Assembly (NCBI GenBank): GCA_024220505.1
Contig: JAKZZE010000019.1
Coordinates: forward strand, 310,001-374,000
Source: Rhizopus arrhizus
Lineage: Eukaryota; Mucoromycota; Mucoromycetes; Mucorales; Rhizopodaceae
Reading direction: 5' to 3'
Length of the DNA stretch: 64,000 bases
The position numbers and the translations under genes are program-made. Positions 43,503 through 53,569 of the stretch are shown piece after piece (the stretch's first letter is position 1; every line of letters begins with the position of its first letter). The notes below the pieces were generated by a model that saw only the letters and a list, made by a program, of their open reading frames with translations, was not told where the DNA came from and searched no databases.

Positions 43503-46500
43503 CTAGTGAGAAGGAGAAGAGGGTAGCCATTCTAAGAGTCTTTGCCCAAGGTGAGTGGGCGGAGTAGGTGGGATCTTAGCGTGATATAGGTAATCGAGTT
43601 CATATAGGATTCTGCATATAGTTGGCCAGCGAATGGTCCACGAGAGTGTTGTGTTAGGAGAGCGAGGTTTCTTGGTAGGTAGCATATTTAAAAGGAAAGA
43701 CAATGGATCAGAGATGGTTTCGGGCATCATGAGTCTACGATGCATCTGGAGACAATGAATGGTATGGGCTTTTGTGAAGGATTGGCCAGGGTGTCGAGGG
43801 CAGGATTTGTATCGACCACCAGGGAGCCAGCCAAGACGCCAACGTATGCAACGACTTCTTTCAGACTTGGACATAGGTAGCCATAGGACAGGGTCAAGAG
43901 AGATAGTTGTGCGGCAGTGTTGAAGGAGAACGGAGGCATACGTGGAACGTTTATGATCGAGGTTGCCTTGACGGTAGTCTCGTTGTATCGACTTCAAAGA
44001 GCGACGGTCCAGGGACTCAGGGTCAGGGAGGCATCTCTTCCAAATGGGAGACCTAGAGAGTTTGTACCATTGGGAGTGACTTCGGGACTGGCGGATATGC
44101 GGAAGAAGATGGTGTAACAGAGCATCTTCGGGAAGAGTAAGGGAACGTAGAAGGAACTGAGATTGTAGAGCATAAGCACGTTCCTGCATCGTTGGTAGCT
44201 TCGACATATGTAGCATTACCGCGATGGAAGATGTGTGGGAGCCACCGAAAATCCGACGCAAACAGACGTTTTGGGCATCTTCCAGTTGTTTACTAAGGAA
44301 TTTGGTGATCTTGGTAATGGCCAGGCCGTATTCCAGTTGAGCACGAACAATGTGACTGTAAAAGCGGGTACCAAGGAGAGGAGAAAAGCCTTTAGGGTGT
44401 ACACCAATAGCTGAGAGTTGGTTCATAGTGGCAAGGGCTTTGGTCTTGTTTTGATTGACCAATGCAACAGCATCGAGATAGCCTCCAGGGCGAAAGGGAA
44501 TTCCGAGGTAGGGAAATGAAGGTTGCTTTGGAATTGGTTCGCCATAGAGAGTGTAACTTGAAGACGGTTGCATTGGATCTAGTATAACACATTTACTTGG
44601 GTTCCATCGGTACCCAAGCTTGTAACTATGGTCTTCGCAAGTCTTGAGGAGGCTTGGCATGTCGGCCTTAGCAGCTATGAGAACCACATCGTCAGCATAG
44701 AGGAGGCAGTTCAACCGAAGGATAAGTTCGGTAGGGGAAATATCCATGGTTATAGGTCGTAGGCGCAGAAGGCGAGGTAACTCGTTAATGTATATAGAAT
44801 ACAAAAACGGAGAGAGGATTGACCCTTGTAGGACACCGGTGACTGGCGAGAAGCGTGTAGATGCTGTATTGTTGAGTAATACTTCTATTTGGACCTCGTC
44901 AAATAAGTTTCGTAGTAGATTAATGAGCGCCGCAGGTGCTGTTTTTTCTAGCGTGTGCCATATTTGGCGGCGATCCACAGTGTCATATGCTGACTTGATG
45001 TCCAAGAATGCTAGTACTGGGGTTATGCGATAGTGGCGACGGAGAACGGTACATATCTCTGCTAGACAAAGGGCTTGGTCTAAAGATCCTCTAGATTCGC
45101 GAAACCCGCCTTGGGCTATGTCTAAAGGAGGACTGTGATCTATCAGAAAGTGGTGAATACTACGTTCTAACAGCTTTCGGAAAACGGACGTGAGGCTAAT
45201 AGGTCTATGATTGCCAGGTTCAGTCGGATCACCTTTCTTGTAGATTGGTACTACTTGGGCCAAACGCCAGTCAGCAGGTGTGTAAGACCATGTCCAGCAT
45301 AGCTGAAACAGAAACAGTAGTATAGGTGCAATGGCTGGTTGTAGAGGAGCGAGCATCTCTTGCCGGAGATGGTCAGGGCCTGGCGCCTTCTTAGGTGGTA
45401 GTTGTCTAAGAGCATCTTTGACATCATCCAGTAAAATTGGGCAGGTATCTTGCGAAAAAGGAGTGGTGTGATACCGCAACGAGTGATCTTCGTCCATATC
45501 TTGGAGTAGTCGTCCTGAATAGATCGTTTGCAAGTGCGAAGCCATTACCTCAGCTGCCTGTTCTGGGCCATCTATGGTAGAAAAGGAAGGTTTTAGGTTT
45601 CTGTTTTTACGTATTTTACACAGCCTTGCAATTGCTTTAGTATACTCTCCCTTTTCCATTTTGTTACAGAAATCTTTCCAGGTTTCTCGCCTTCGCTGTT
45701 GTATCATTCTGCGCAATTTAGCCTTAGTTTCTTGGTGGAGCAGCCAATACTTTAGACAGTTTATTCCTTGTGCTTTCCGCCATTTCCTGTAGTAGTATTC
45801 TTTAAGATCAAAGACCTCTTGTAATTCGCGCGTCCAAAACTGTTGCTGGAAATCGTTTGTTCGCCTTGTATGACGTCCACAAACCAAATCCAGAGATTGA
45901 TAGATCGCTTGACAAAGAGCTCGATTGAATTGCTCAATATATGTCGCTGCGGAGGATCTGTTGTCAAAGGGAGGGACGTTGGTTGGGATGAGATCTTTGG
46001 TGATATGGGAAAAGTGTTCTACATATTGAGATCTGAGCTGGTCATCTTTTAGCTTGTTCAAGCGCCATAGGATTCGTTTGGGTGCATTGGTTCTTGGGGA
46101 TGGTGTTGTCACTTGGAAGGAGAGTGTCATAAACTTATGGTAGGAGTCAAGCGATAAGTCGTCTCTTATTAGCAACTGTGGGCAAAGTAGTTCTGTCGTG
46201 CTGATGAAGTAGTCGATAATACTGCTACCATTAAAGGTCATATATGTGGGTGATCCATAGGCCAATCTTTCATTCCATATAATCATATCATGTGATTTGG
46301 TCCAGTCATATAATATTTGTCCTCGGTGAGTTTGAATAGTATCTCCAGTGATATGTCCTAGTCGTGCATTGAGGTCGCCGCAAATGATTGTGGATGTAAT
46401 ATTGGGTAGATCCAAGGGTAGTAAGTCAAGGATGTTGGAAACTTCTGTATGTGACAAAGATGGAGGTAAGTAGAGACAATGGACAAGGTGTTTTGATATA

Positions 46501-46799
46501 ACGAAGGACAAAGTATACTTAGCTAGTAGAGAATGTCTAGGAGGGATGTATTGTACTGCGAAAGGACAGGAAGGGTTGACTAACAGGGCAATACCAAGAC
46601 TGCCTCGATTCTTGATTGATTGGATAGGTTGACCATACGTGTGAAATTGCTGCCAGGATGTAGGATACTTGTTTGGTGAGAGGAGCCAGGTTTCAGTAAT
46701 TAAAAGAACGGAAGAGGATTCAGCTAATTTAAGGAGTGGTGAGATAGCTTGTTTTGGTAGACCAGTGGCGTTGAATAGCGATATGCTAATAGTGGTCAT
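43503..46799 (-). CDS. LINE ORF2: apurinic-type endonuclease plus reverse transcriptase (1098 aa)
   Basis: Nicks target DNA and primes reverse transcription there. The ATG at 46799-46797 overlaps the ORF1 stop. The N-terminal endonuclease shows SLFNATGLPK, LITETWLLSP, IICGDLNARLGH and the late DSYHKF motif. The RT carries KKAPGPDHLRQEML, PIYKKGDPTEPGNHRPISL, AFLDIKSAYDTVDR, GVLQGSILSPFLYSIYINEL and the catalytic CLLYADDVVLIA. A C-terminal Cys/His motif (CPRHPGQSFTKAHTIHCLQ) follows. No stop or frameshift is seen, so the protein could be active. Confidence 0.95.
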   Translation of the reverse strand: MTTISISLFNATGLPKQAISPLLKLAESSSVLLITETWLLSPNKYPTSWQQFHTYGQPIQSIKNRGSLGIALLVNPSCPFAVQYIPPRHSLLAKYTLSFVISKHLVHCLYLPPSLSHTEVSNILDLLPLDLPNITSTIICGDLNARLGHITGDTIQTHRGQILYDWTKSHDMIIWNERLAYGSPTYMTFNGSSIIDYFISTTELLCPQLLIRDDLSLDSYHKFMTLSFQVTTPSPRTNAPKRILWRLNKLKDDQLRSQYVEHFSHITKDLIPTNVPPFDNRSSAATYIEQFNRALCQAIYQSLDLVCGRHTRRTNDFQQQFWTRELQEVFDLKEYYYRKWRKAQGINCLKYWLLHQETKAKLRRMIQQRRRETWKDFCNKMEKGEYTKAIARLCKIRKNRNLKPSFSTIDGPEQAAEVMASHLQTIYSGRLLQDMDEDHSLRYHTTPFSQDTCPILLDDVKDALRQLPPKKAPGPDHLRQEMLAPLQPAIAPILLFLFQLCWTWSYTPADWRLAQVVPIYKKGDPTEPGNHRPISLTSVFRKLLERSIHHFLIDHSPPLDIAQGGFRESRGSLDQALCLAEICTVLRRHYRITPVLAFLDIKSAYDTVDRRQIWHTLEKTAPAALINLLRNLFDEVQIEVLLNNTASTRFSPVTGVLQGSILSPFLYSIYINELPRLLRLRPITMDISPTELILRLNCLLYADDVVLIAAKADMPSLLKTCEDHSYKLGYRWNPSKCVILDPMQPSSSYTLYGEPIPKQPSFPYLGIPFRPGGYLDAVALVNQNKTKALATMNQLSAIGVHPKGFSPLLGTRFYSHIVRAQLEYGLAITKITKFLSKQLEDAQNVCLRRIFGGSHTSSIAVMLHMSKLPTMQERAYALQSQFLLRSLTLPEDALLHHLLPHIRQSRSHSQWYKLSRSPIWKRCLPDPESLDRRSLKSIQRDYRQGNLDHKRSTYASVLLQHCRTTISLDPVLWLPMSKSERSRCIRWRLGWLPGGRYKSCPRHPGQSFTKAHTIHCLQMHRRLMMPETISDPLSFLLNMLPTKKPRSPNTTLSWTIRWPTICRILYELDYLYHAKIPPTPPTHLGQRLLEWLPSSPSH

Positions 46800-47968
46800 T
46801 ATAGTTGGGAAGTGGTATCCTCGCGGTCCGAGAGAAGCATAGCGACGTCCTCATCAACATTGAAAACGTCTGTTGGGTTGGTGATTTTAGTAGGAAGACT
46901 TTCGTCAAGGACGGATTTGCTAATCCAACCTTGATTGTAAAAGTAACGGGCTACGGCTGCCTTGACTGGAGCACGAATATAGGTCAGGGCTTTCTTCACG
47001 CGATCACTATGGTGCATAAGGGCAAAGCTATTGCGTTCTTCTTTAGAGCAGTGTTCATATTTGGGGTCCAAGAGGATTGAGCCGTCGCAAGGGTTGAAAT
47101 CGTCCTTGGTGCGAACCTTAAATTTTTGGAGGTGGGATTTCAGTTCAGACGCATAATCATTGTGGACAAGGAGAGCCACAACGTTACGGGTGGGGTAATG
47201 AATGTCAAGAATCCGGCTATTGTTAATGTCTAGTTGACGAAGACGATTTCTCAATTGCCCGATGGGCACTCGGGCTTTAGTCGGTATGTAGACATACTGA
47301 AAACCTTGGTTCTCGGAGGGAGGTTGCAAAAATCTAGCAGCAGTTTCCTGACGTTGGATTCGACGCTGTTGACGCTTTTCGAGCATGGAAGCTTTGATAC
47401 TATTGAGCCGGGCTGCGTCCCGCCAAGGAGGGAGTGGCTGGGAGGAGGGGTCTAGCGGTGGGAATTGAGAATCGTTTAAGTTAGTAATGGCCTTAGAATC
47501 AGCGGAAGCTCGTTGGGCGTGCAATGCTTGGATTTCCTCCCGGGCTTGCTTGAGTTCAGCTTGGGTCTGTTTAAGTTCGGCATACAATTTCTCAATTGTA
47601 GATTGCAAATCGGCTATGGTTACACTAGGCGCCAAACCATTGTTCTCAGGGCTCGGAGATGATGATCTAGAAATTTCCAATAATTCCTGGGTGTTGGCGT
47701 CAGAAGGTAGTTCAGTAATTGTTGAGGTAGACTGAAGCAAATTGACCATGGTAGGTGCATTGTAGTTCTTGCTACAGCATTTGCACATAAAGCTAGGCTG
47801 AGGGGGGTCGCCTGGCGAAGTTCCATTGCGGTATAAGGAGTCCATTGTTTGGCAACCGGCGCAAACGAGCTGTCGACGTTGGATCTCAAATTGCTTATAT
47901 AGATTTTGGACCTGTTCGCTTGAAAGAACAGGTACAGTAGGCTTGCGTCCTCGAACACTAGGTGGCAT
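46799..47968 (-). CDS. LINE ORF1 (389 aa), zinc motif, coiled coil and RNA-binding-like domain
   Basis: ATG 47968 opens MPPSVRGRKPTVPVLSSE. Cys pairs (CAGCQTMDS and CKCCSKNY) form a probable zinc motif at residues 37-75. A long coiled coil (ELKQTQAELKQAREEIQALH) occupies about 125-155, and a C-terminal domain (YVYIPTKARVPIGQLRNRLR, ILDIHYPTRNVVALLVHNDY) follows. LINE ORF1 proteins usually bind RNA and act as chaperones. The stop overlaps the ORF2 start as TAATG, suggesting termination-reinitiation. Confidence 0.88.
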   Translation of the reverse strand: MPPSVRGRKPTVPVLSSEQVQNLYKQFEIQRRQLVCAGCQTMDSLYRNGTSPGDPPQPSFMCKCCSKNYNAPTMVNLLQSTSTITELPSDANTQELLEISRSSSPSPENNGLAPSVTIADLQSTIEKLYAELKQTQAELKQAREEIQALHAQRASADSKAITNLNDSQFPPLDPSSQPLPPWRDAARLNSIKASMLEKRQQRRIQRQETAARFLQPPSENQGFQYVYIPTKARVPIGQLRNRLRQLDINNSRILDIHYPTRNVVALLVHNDYASELKSHLQKFKVRTKDDFNPCDGSILLDPKYEHCSKEERNSFALMHHSDRVKKALTYIRAPVKAAVARYFYNQGWISKSVLDESLPTKITNPTDVFNVDEDVAMLLSDREDTTSQL

Positions 47969-48065
47969 TGAGGTTTTATGAAGTGTTATATGTATTTTAT
48001 TTGCTTGTAAATGTGTGTAACGTATAAAAAGCGGAAAAAGAGCTCGTGGTTAGAGAGATACACCT

Positions 48066-48142
48066 TTTCCAGAAATTAAAGTCACCGTAACTTGTCACAA
48101 TTACATTGTAGTTTTACAAAATGCGACTTTAATTTCTGGAAA
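48066..48142. repeat. 77-bp unit with perfect 18-bp inverted repeats
   Basis: Arms 48066-48083 and 48125-48142 (TTTCCAGAAATTAAAGTC and its complement) enclose a 41-nt loop. It lies directly beside the 5' boundary of the LINE. It could be a tiny inverted-repeat element or a transcript hairpin. Confidence 0.75.
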
Positions 48143-48224
48143 TAATGTAAATTGGAGAGTAAAAAATTACGATTGTTTGTCGTACCTGTAACTAATCCCA
48201 GCTTCCTCCGCTTCAGCTCCAAAT

Positions 48225-48440
48225 GTGATAAATGCTCTCAAAGTCAAACTTTATTTTTAATATGTATAATCATAAACCAATAAAATCCTTTTCTTCCCTA
48301 TATATTTCTAGCTAAGTATACAATATAATTCATTTTTTTTTTCTTGAGGGGGATCTTCATAATACAAAAATAATAATTACCAAAAATTATACCAAGGGTG
48401 GGCATTTATCACATTTTTCGCTTTCGCTCTGGAAACATTC
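48225..48440. repeat. Older diverged DIRS-like left end
   Basis: The order of words (AAATGTGATAAATGCTCTC, CTTTATTTTTAATATG, TTTCTAGCTAAGTATAC, ATACCAAGGGTGGGC, ATCACATTTTTCGCTTTCG) parallels the left end plus internal complementary region of the adjacent DIRS element at clearly lower identity. No coding part remains. Confidence 0.5.
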
Positions 48441-48510
48441 TGATTTTGCTCTTTTATTTATAGATAGTTTCACAGAACACAATAACGTTGTTGGCGAAAA
48501 GACTGAAAAT

Positions 48511-48600
48511 GTGATACATGCTCTCTGAGCCGCGCTTTATTTTCCTTATATATGCTAAAAGCAATATTTCCCTTTTCCTCTGTTATCTTTCTAAGCTAAA
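48511..48600. repeat. Left inverted terminal repeat of DIRS element
   Basis: Pairs with the right end (52611-52703). The shared core includes GCTCTCTGAGCCGCGCTTTA and a run ending in TTTCCCTTTTCCTCT. Confidence 0.8.
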
Positions 48601-48689
48601 TAATCATGATAAAATATAATTCAATCTTTTTTGGAGGGATAGTACACGTTAAAAGAAGTCAAAATGTTTCTATCCATGTTAGAAAAAAC

Positions 48690-48805
48690 GTCTATACCAA
48701 GGGATGGGCTGTACCACATTTCAGTCTTTTCGCCAACAGCGATATTATCCTTCGTGCCTAACATAATATTTGTTGGTCCATTCTGACATCCAATGTGGTA
48801 CTGTT
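48690..48805. repeat. Internal complementary region of DIRS element
   Basis: The first half (GTACCACATTTCAGTCTTTTC) is the complement of the left extreme. The second half (GCCTAACATAATAT... to AATGTGGTAC) is the complement of the right extreme. In DIRS elements this region templates circular closure of the cDNA. Confidence 0.75.
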
Positions 48806-48819
48806 CTTCGTAGTGGAAA

Positions 48820-49653
48820 GAAATTGAATTTGTTATGATTGAGCTACTGGACTGTTGTGCTGGTAATTTGTAATAATATCTTTCGAATGATTGCTATTTA
48901 GGCTCTAGTTCGCATGTTGTTTGATACTCTGGATACTATGCCCATTTTGAACTGCTTTGGTACAAGATACAGACTGAACTGAATGTGCTTTGTATACAGA
49001 AGTGTCGATACCCGCATTTTTCATATGATATTTGCCCCAGTTTTCTACTGTGGTAGGACTAGCTGTTTTCACCTTTGCTGGGTCGTCAATATATGCTAGG
49101 AATGCTGTATGATCTTTTGGCAGTGTATCCCTAATAGGTGCAGATCTTTCTAAAAAAAGTGCAGTGTTATGACTGGGCATATTGATTCATCTTCCAAGAC
49201 TCGTAGTTGAGTTATCTTCACCTGTGCTTCTTTTGATTCTCGAAAACGTTAAGTAACACTATGTATTGAGGATTCTTGGTGTTGGAGTCTTTCTAAATCC
49301 GATCTTGGTCGTCCCATAGTAGCTATCCCCAGTAGTAAAATCGTCTTATGTTGAAGAGTATATAAAGAGAGTGTTTGAGAACTAGGCATCATTTTTCGAA
49401 TGTATCTTGTCATTATATCCAGGTCCCATGTTTCGAGCTGTTGAACTAAAGGGATTCTAATTTCAGGTCGCCTCTTAGCTTTAAAGAATGCAGTGATCAA
49501 CTGTTGGTTAGCTAAGGCTGGGTTTTGTGGATGTATGATTTTGTACACCGTGGCCATTGTTGATCTTAGGTCATTCAACGACTGATAGGAATAATAGTTA
49601 TTATCAATCAAAAATTCCAAAACATACTGGATATGACATTCCTCAAAATTCAA
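48820..49653 (-). pseudogene. DIRS tyrosine recombinase, broken
   Basis: Replaces the DDE integrase in this class. The N-terminal SAM-like part (HIQYVLEFLIDNNYYSYQSL) and the catalytic Arg block (GIATMGRPRSDLERLQ) lie at 49249-49653. The C-terminal block VYKAHSVQSVSCTKA lies at 48905-49180 and has Gln where HxxR is expected. A likely catalytic Tyr (FERYYYKLP) is found further on in another frame near 48870. Frameshifts and the lost Arg make it inactive. Confidence 0.75.
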
Positions 49654-49940
49654 AACTGGGTTGTGATCCTGACATCAATCATTCCACTTTTTCCAATCTT
49701 TATTGTATGCCTTGTTGGTGTTGGTTCGCATTGCTTTCAAAAAGAAAACATTTGCTGTTTTTGATCACTCATGTTTCTCCCATGTGCGCCTGATAACTGT
49801 CAAACGATCATTGCCCATTTCTTCACTTGGAAAAACATTGGTTTCTGTAATTGTTTCATCTTCATCAGCATCGGGTACCTGTATTGAGTGGGCTAGTACG
49901 GTGTAATCAATACTGCTCTCTTTATCTTTTGAAGTTTCAT

Positions 49941-51540
49941 TTATTGTAAGACTCTTGATGTCAGTTTCCAAGATGGATTGAGGTAACGACCTATCGTAGG
50001 CCATTGTCGGCTGAAAGCATCTAGTGCTGAAGCTTCCGGATCTGTGTGTAGGCTCCAAAATATATTCAATTTCCTGTTGACTCTCGTTGCGAATGTGTTG
50101 ATCGTTAATGGTCCCCATTTCCTTTGAATTATTTGAAATATTCTGTTTGGTAATGCTGCCTCGTACAGCGGGATCGTTTTCCTGCTGAGTCTGTCTGCTG
50201 TTATGTTTGTTACTCCAGGTATATGCTTGTACAATACTTGTGTTATGTGTTTGTTGCAAAGAGCTTGGATTTGAATTTCTAATTCTAGGAGTAAAATCGA
50301 CGAAATCTCCCTGCTTTTATGATATATTTGATGGCGGTACGATTGTCGCTGAAAATCTGGATGATCGAGTGGTGGTATTTTTCTGCATGGAGCTGTAAGG
50401 CAAACCAAATCGCCTTCAACTCTCGTAAGCTTATAGATATTTGACGTTCTTCCATCGATCAAAATTCTGAAGACTTGATGAGGTTGATGCAACACCCCAA
50501 CCCGTATCTGATGTATCTACATAAGCTGACGTCTTTGGATTGGTTAAATGTATACAATGGACAGGAAAGTCATTTTTTATCGTCACAAACTCCTTCCACC
50601 ATTGGAGTTATTCCATGCTCGTAAAGGACAAGTGACAGCTCTTCTCCTAATTGCGTTGGTTGCTATTCAGACTCCTGGCTAGGTCTCTTTGTAAGTAATG
50701 AATGTGGAGTAACGTTTCCCCGATTGCCGGAATCATGGCAATCGTCTTGACTAATAGACTTGCAACCCATCTGCATGAATGTGTTATCTGGGATTGTTGA
50801 ACTTGTTTGATTCTTTCAAATAATTTCGTGATCTTCTGTTGCGGTACCAGAATTGCTATCTTCTTGGAATTGAAGTTGAAACATAGAAATTCTTGTAATT
50901 GATTGGGTATCAGACAACTTTTCTGTGTATTTATGATAAATCCCAAATATTGTAGATGATTCAATACTCGTGAGGTAGCCTTCTGTATATCTTCTTTGTT
51001 CTTCGGCAGAATACATATGTCGTCCAGGTAAAAGATCAGCCGTGTGCCCTCCTTGCGTAGAGATTCGATAGCATATTTCATAAGCCTGCTGAAGATCCGG
51101 GGAGCTATACTTAGCCCAAATGCTAGGGAACGATATTGATAAACTACTCCTTCGTTTTAAAACTTCAAAAATTTTCTCGAATAAGGGTGAATCGGCACCA
51201 CCACGTACGCATCTTTCAGATCGATCTTGCACATATAATCGCTCTTTTCCAATATTTTTCTCAAAGCAGGAACTCCCTCCATCTTGAAATGCTCGCATTG
51301 TATGAGTTGATTTAGCTTTTGACAATTCAAAATAGGTTTCCTCTTTGTTGATTCTTGTATGGTAAAGAAGTTGAACAAAAAGCTCTTGTCCTGTTTTGGT
51401 GATCGTTCGACAATCCCTGCTTGTAGAAATTTTGATACTGCTTTGTTCACTGCCAATTGGTTCGTTGTTGACATTTTCAATGGAATGGATCTCCAAGGTA
51501 CTGGTGTCTTTGCAAACTGGAGTTTGTAGCCGTGTTGCAA
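49941..51540 (-). pseudogene. DIRS reverse transcriptase and RNase H, broken
   Basis: The RT begins LQFAKTPVPWRSIPLKMSTT (51540 region), passes RKPILNCQKLNQLIQ and CKIDLKDAYVVVPIHP, meets a TAA near 51157, and continues in the same frame with YRSLAFGLSIAPRIFSRLMK and the catalytic FYLDDICILP (about 51035). RNase H (SLRELKAIWFALQLH, IQIFSDNRTAIKYI) and its tail (HIPGVTNITADRLSR, INTFATRVNRKLNIFWS) occur in other frames down to 49941. Confidence 0.78.
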
Positions 51541-52581
51541 TACTGAAATTGGCCATAGGTGAAGTGTTGTTTGTTTTCATGATTTCAGGAATTGTGACAG
51601 CTTTCTTCCTGGAGTGATCCCATCCTTGAGAACACTGTGGTTGCTTGTGTGTTCGTTCAGGAATGGATTTGATAATTGTATAGGAATTGGATGTTGTATG
51701 TTTATTATGTTTTTTTGTGGAGGAGATGGTGAGTAAGTTATTACTGGTTTGTTTCGTTGTGAAAGCTGTTGGTATTTTGTATTCTGTTGTTTCTGAATTG
51801 GCCGTTGGGGTTTCCCTCCCCTTCCTTGTCAAAAAAAGATCCTCTTTCATGTAATTCTCTGAATACTCCTCGTTGATTTCCCCTAAAGTCTCTTGGTGTA
51901 AAACAGCTTCCTCTTCCACGCATTATTCCTTGTAAAAGTCTGTTCGAATTTAGCTTGGTGGAGTTGTTCAATGAACTCCGAATCAAAAACATTTATCTTT
52001 TTGTTGTTTTCGGACCGAGATTCCAAGTGTTTAAGTCTTGATGGTGCCTGAGTGCCTTGAGGGCGTAATCTCTTGCCTCTTGGTCTTGAGCTTTCGCGGT
52101 AGCCAACCAAAATACTACCAAGCGTTTGCTTGCTCACTGGAACGTTGTAGGATAGCATATGCTTCCTCTGGTTCGATTTCATTGTGGTGGTTCTTGAGAT
52201 ATTCAAACTGTTCATATAATTCAGTAGCTGCATTAGCTTGAAATCTTTTGTTGTCTATAATCTTATATATGGAATTAACGAACTGTAATGTATCCACTTG
52301 GTGTCGTTTAAACTCAGGTATGATCTTTTTGTTAATTGCTTAGGAGGTTATCCATTCGTTGGGGGTGTATTTGATTCCTTTTCGTTTAAACTTTCTGAAG
52401 TTTTCTTGGAGTTAATAAGGAGTTGTGTTCTCCAATTGGTTAATGATTTCCATTGGAAATTCAAGTTCATTGTTGTCCTCTGTTCTTTGTTTTTCAAATT
52501 CGATTCTCCTACTGAATTCCCTGAGTAATTGGTCGACTTGGTTTTGCGTGTAAAGAGTTTGCTGTTCTTGTTGTTCAACAT
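51541..52581 (-). pseudogene. DIRS Gag-like ORF1, broken
   Basis: Upstream of the RT on the minus strand there are helical pieces in several frames: DQLLREFSRRIEFEKQRTED near 52480, then DTLQFVNSIYKIIDNKRF and EIEPEEAYAILQRSSEQANA at 52115-52297, then an Arg/Gly-rich piece (RGRGSCFTPRDFRGNQRG). Position and composition fit the first ORF of DIRS elements. It is multiply interrupted. Confidence 0.55.
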
Positions 52582-52610
52582 TGTTGATATCAGATATAAT
52601 ACTTCTACGG

Positions 52611-52703
52611 TGCGCGGCTTAGAAAAATATAAGAGGAAAAGGGAAATACTGTTTTTAGCATATATGAGGAAAATAAAGCGCGGCTCAGAGAGCATGTACC
52701 ACA
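52611..52703. repeat. Right inverted terminal repeat of DIRS element
   Basis: Inverted partner of 48511-48600, with several mismatches; the element extends about 50 bp beyond it. Confidence 0.8.
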
Positions 52704-52754
52704 TTGGAAGTTGGAGTGGAGTCAATAAGTATTATGTTAGGCATGAAAGATAAT

Positions 52755-53555
52755 TAGGAACTGAGTCAATAATATCAATGATAGAAATTATATGCGGCAG
52801 CAATAGCTTACACTTGGACTGAAATTGTAGATGTGATTTATGTAACTACCTTGCTAGACTTTATTACTGATAGTTTAAAAGACACAAAGGCAAAATACCA
52901 CCTGGTTAATAATGTATTAACGCATGACAACAATTTTGAAGTGCAATGGGTTGAGCCTTCAGTCAATTAAACTGCTCCACAATTTAGTTACCAAACATAT
53001 TCATAATAATTCTTCTCCTGAAAGCTGACAGACAATGGACATACATATTTTAAGTAGTCTTTTATGAATGAATTTTGCTCGTATCATCACAAAGTTAGTT
53101 ATTCTTATCTTCTTCAATTATCTAATGAGGAACCTAGTGTTATCCATGCTCGTCTCTTAATTTTTTCTTTTACATATTGACAACAGATAAATAGTTTTTT
53201 CTTTGAGAATAGTTTGTTATTCTTGATGCTACATCGTATATTTAAGTGCTTATCTATAGAACTTTTCTATTTTTAATGAAAATATCCTTAATTCATAAAA
53301 GCTTGATATCATTAATATTCTGCTTATATTCAGATGACTGTATATGCAAGTGACAGTGGGTATCTTTATCTAGTTCGTAAAATACTGTGCTTTTCTTTCT
53401 CTTTCTCAGTATCTGTAATCATTTAATCTAATCATCAAATTAGTCATTAAAATCTGCAATCTTATGACAGAATTTACCCTAATTAAGGAAATTCATGCCT
53501 AAAGTAGTATAAAAACTAGATATTATAAGAACTTTTACAATCTTTTTACTTTGTA
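52755..53555. other. No gene seen
   Basis: AT-rich, stops in all frames, no transposon ends recognised. Confidence 0.5.
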
Positions 53556-53569
53556 TAAAGTTAATAATG

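Larger units (their letters stand above)
43308..48061 (-). mobile_element. Full-length two-ORF LINE (APE-type non-LTR retrotransposon)
   Basis: Minus strand, about 4.74 kb, from the 5' leader at about 48047 to a 3' tail ending near 43322. GTATCTCTCTAACC is present at both ends (48061-48048 and 43321-43308), consistent with a target duplication. ORF1 and ORF2 both look intact and overlap as TAATG. The 3' end is AT-rich without a long poly-A. Its 3' flank is the 5' end of the ORF1-only copy. Confidence 0.88.
48481..52754 (-). mobile_element. DIRS-like tyrosine-recombinase retrotransposon, degenerate
   Basis: Inverted ends: left 48511-48600 (ACATGCTCTCTGAGCCGCGC region) is complementary to right 52611-52703. 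An internal complementary region (about 48690-48805) joins a stretch complementary to the left extreme (TTTTCGCCAACA) to one complementary to the right extreme (GCCTAACATAATA). This arrangement is diagnostic for DIRS. Minus-strand genes for Gag-like protein, RT-RNase H and tyrosine recombinase are all present but carry stops and shifts. Confidence 0.88.

Noticed and set aside
44746..45033. Plus-strand frames across the LINE ORF2 region (also 45574-45792, 46805-47080 and 47234-47735)
   Set aside because: All are antisense to the long intact ORF1 and ORF2 with clear domains on the minus strand.
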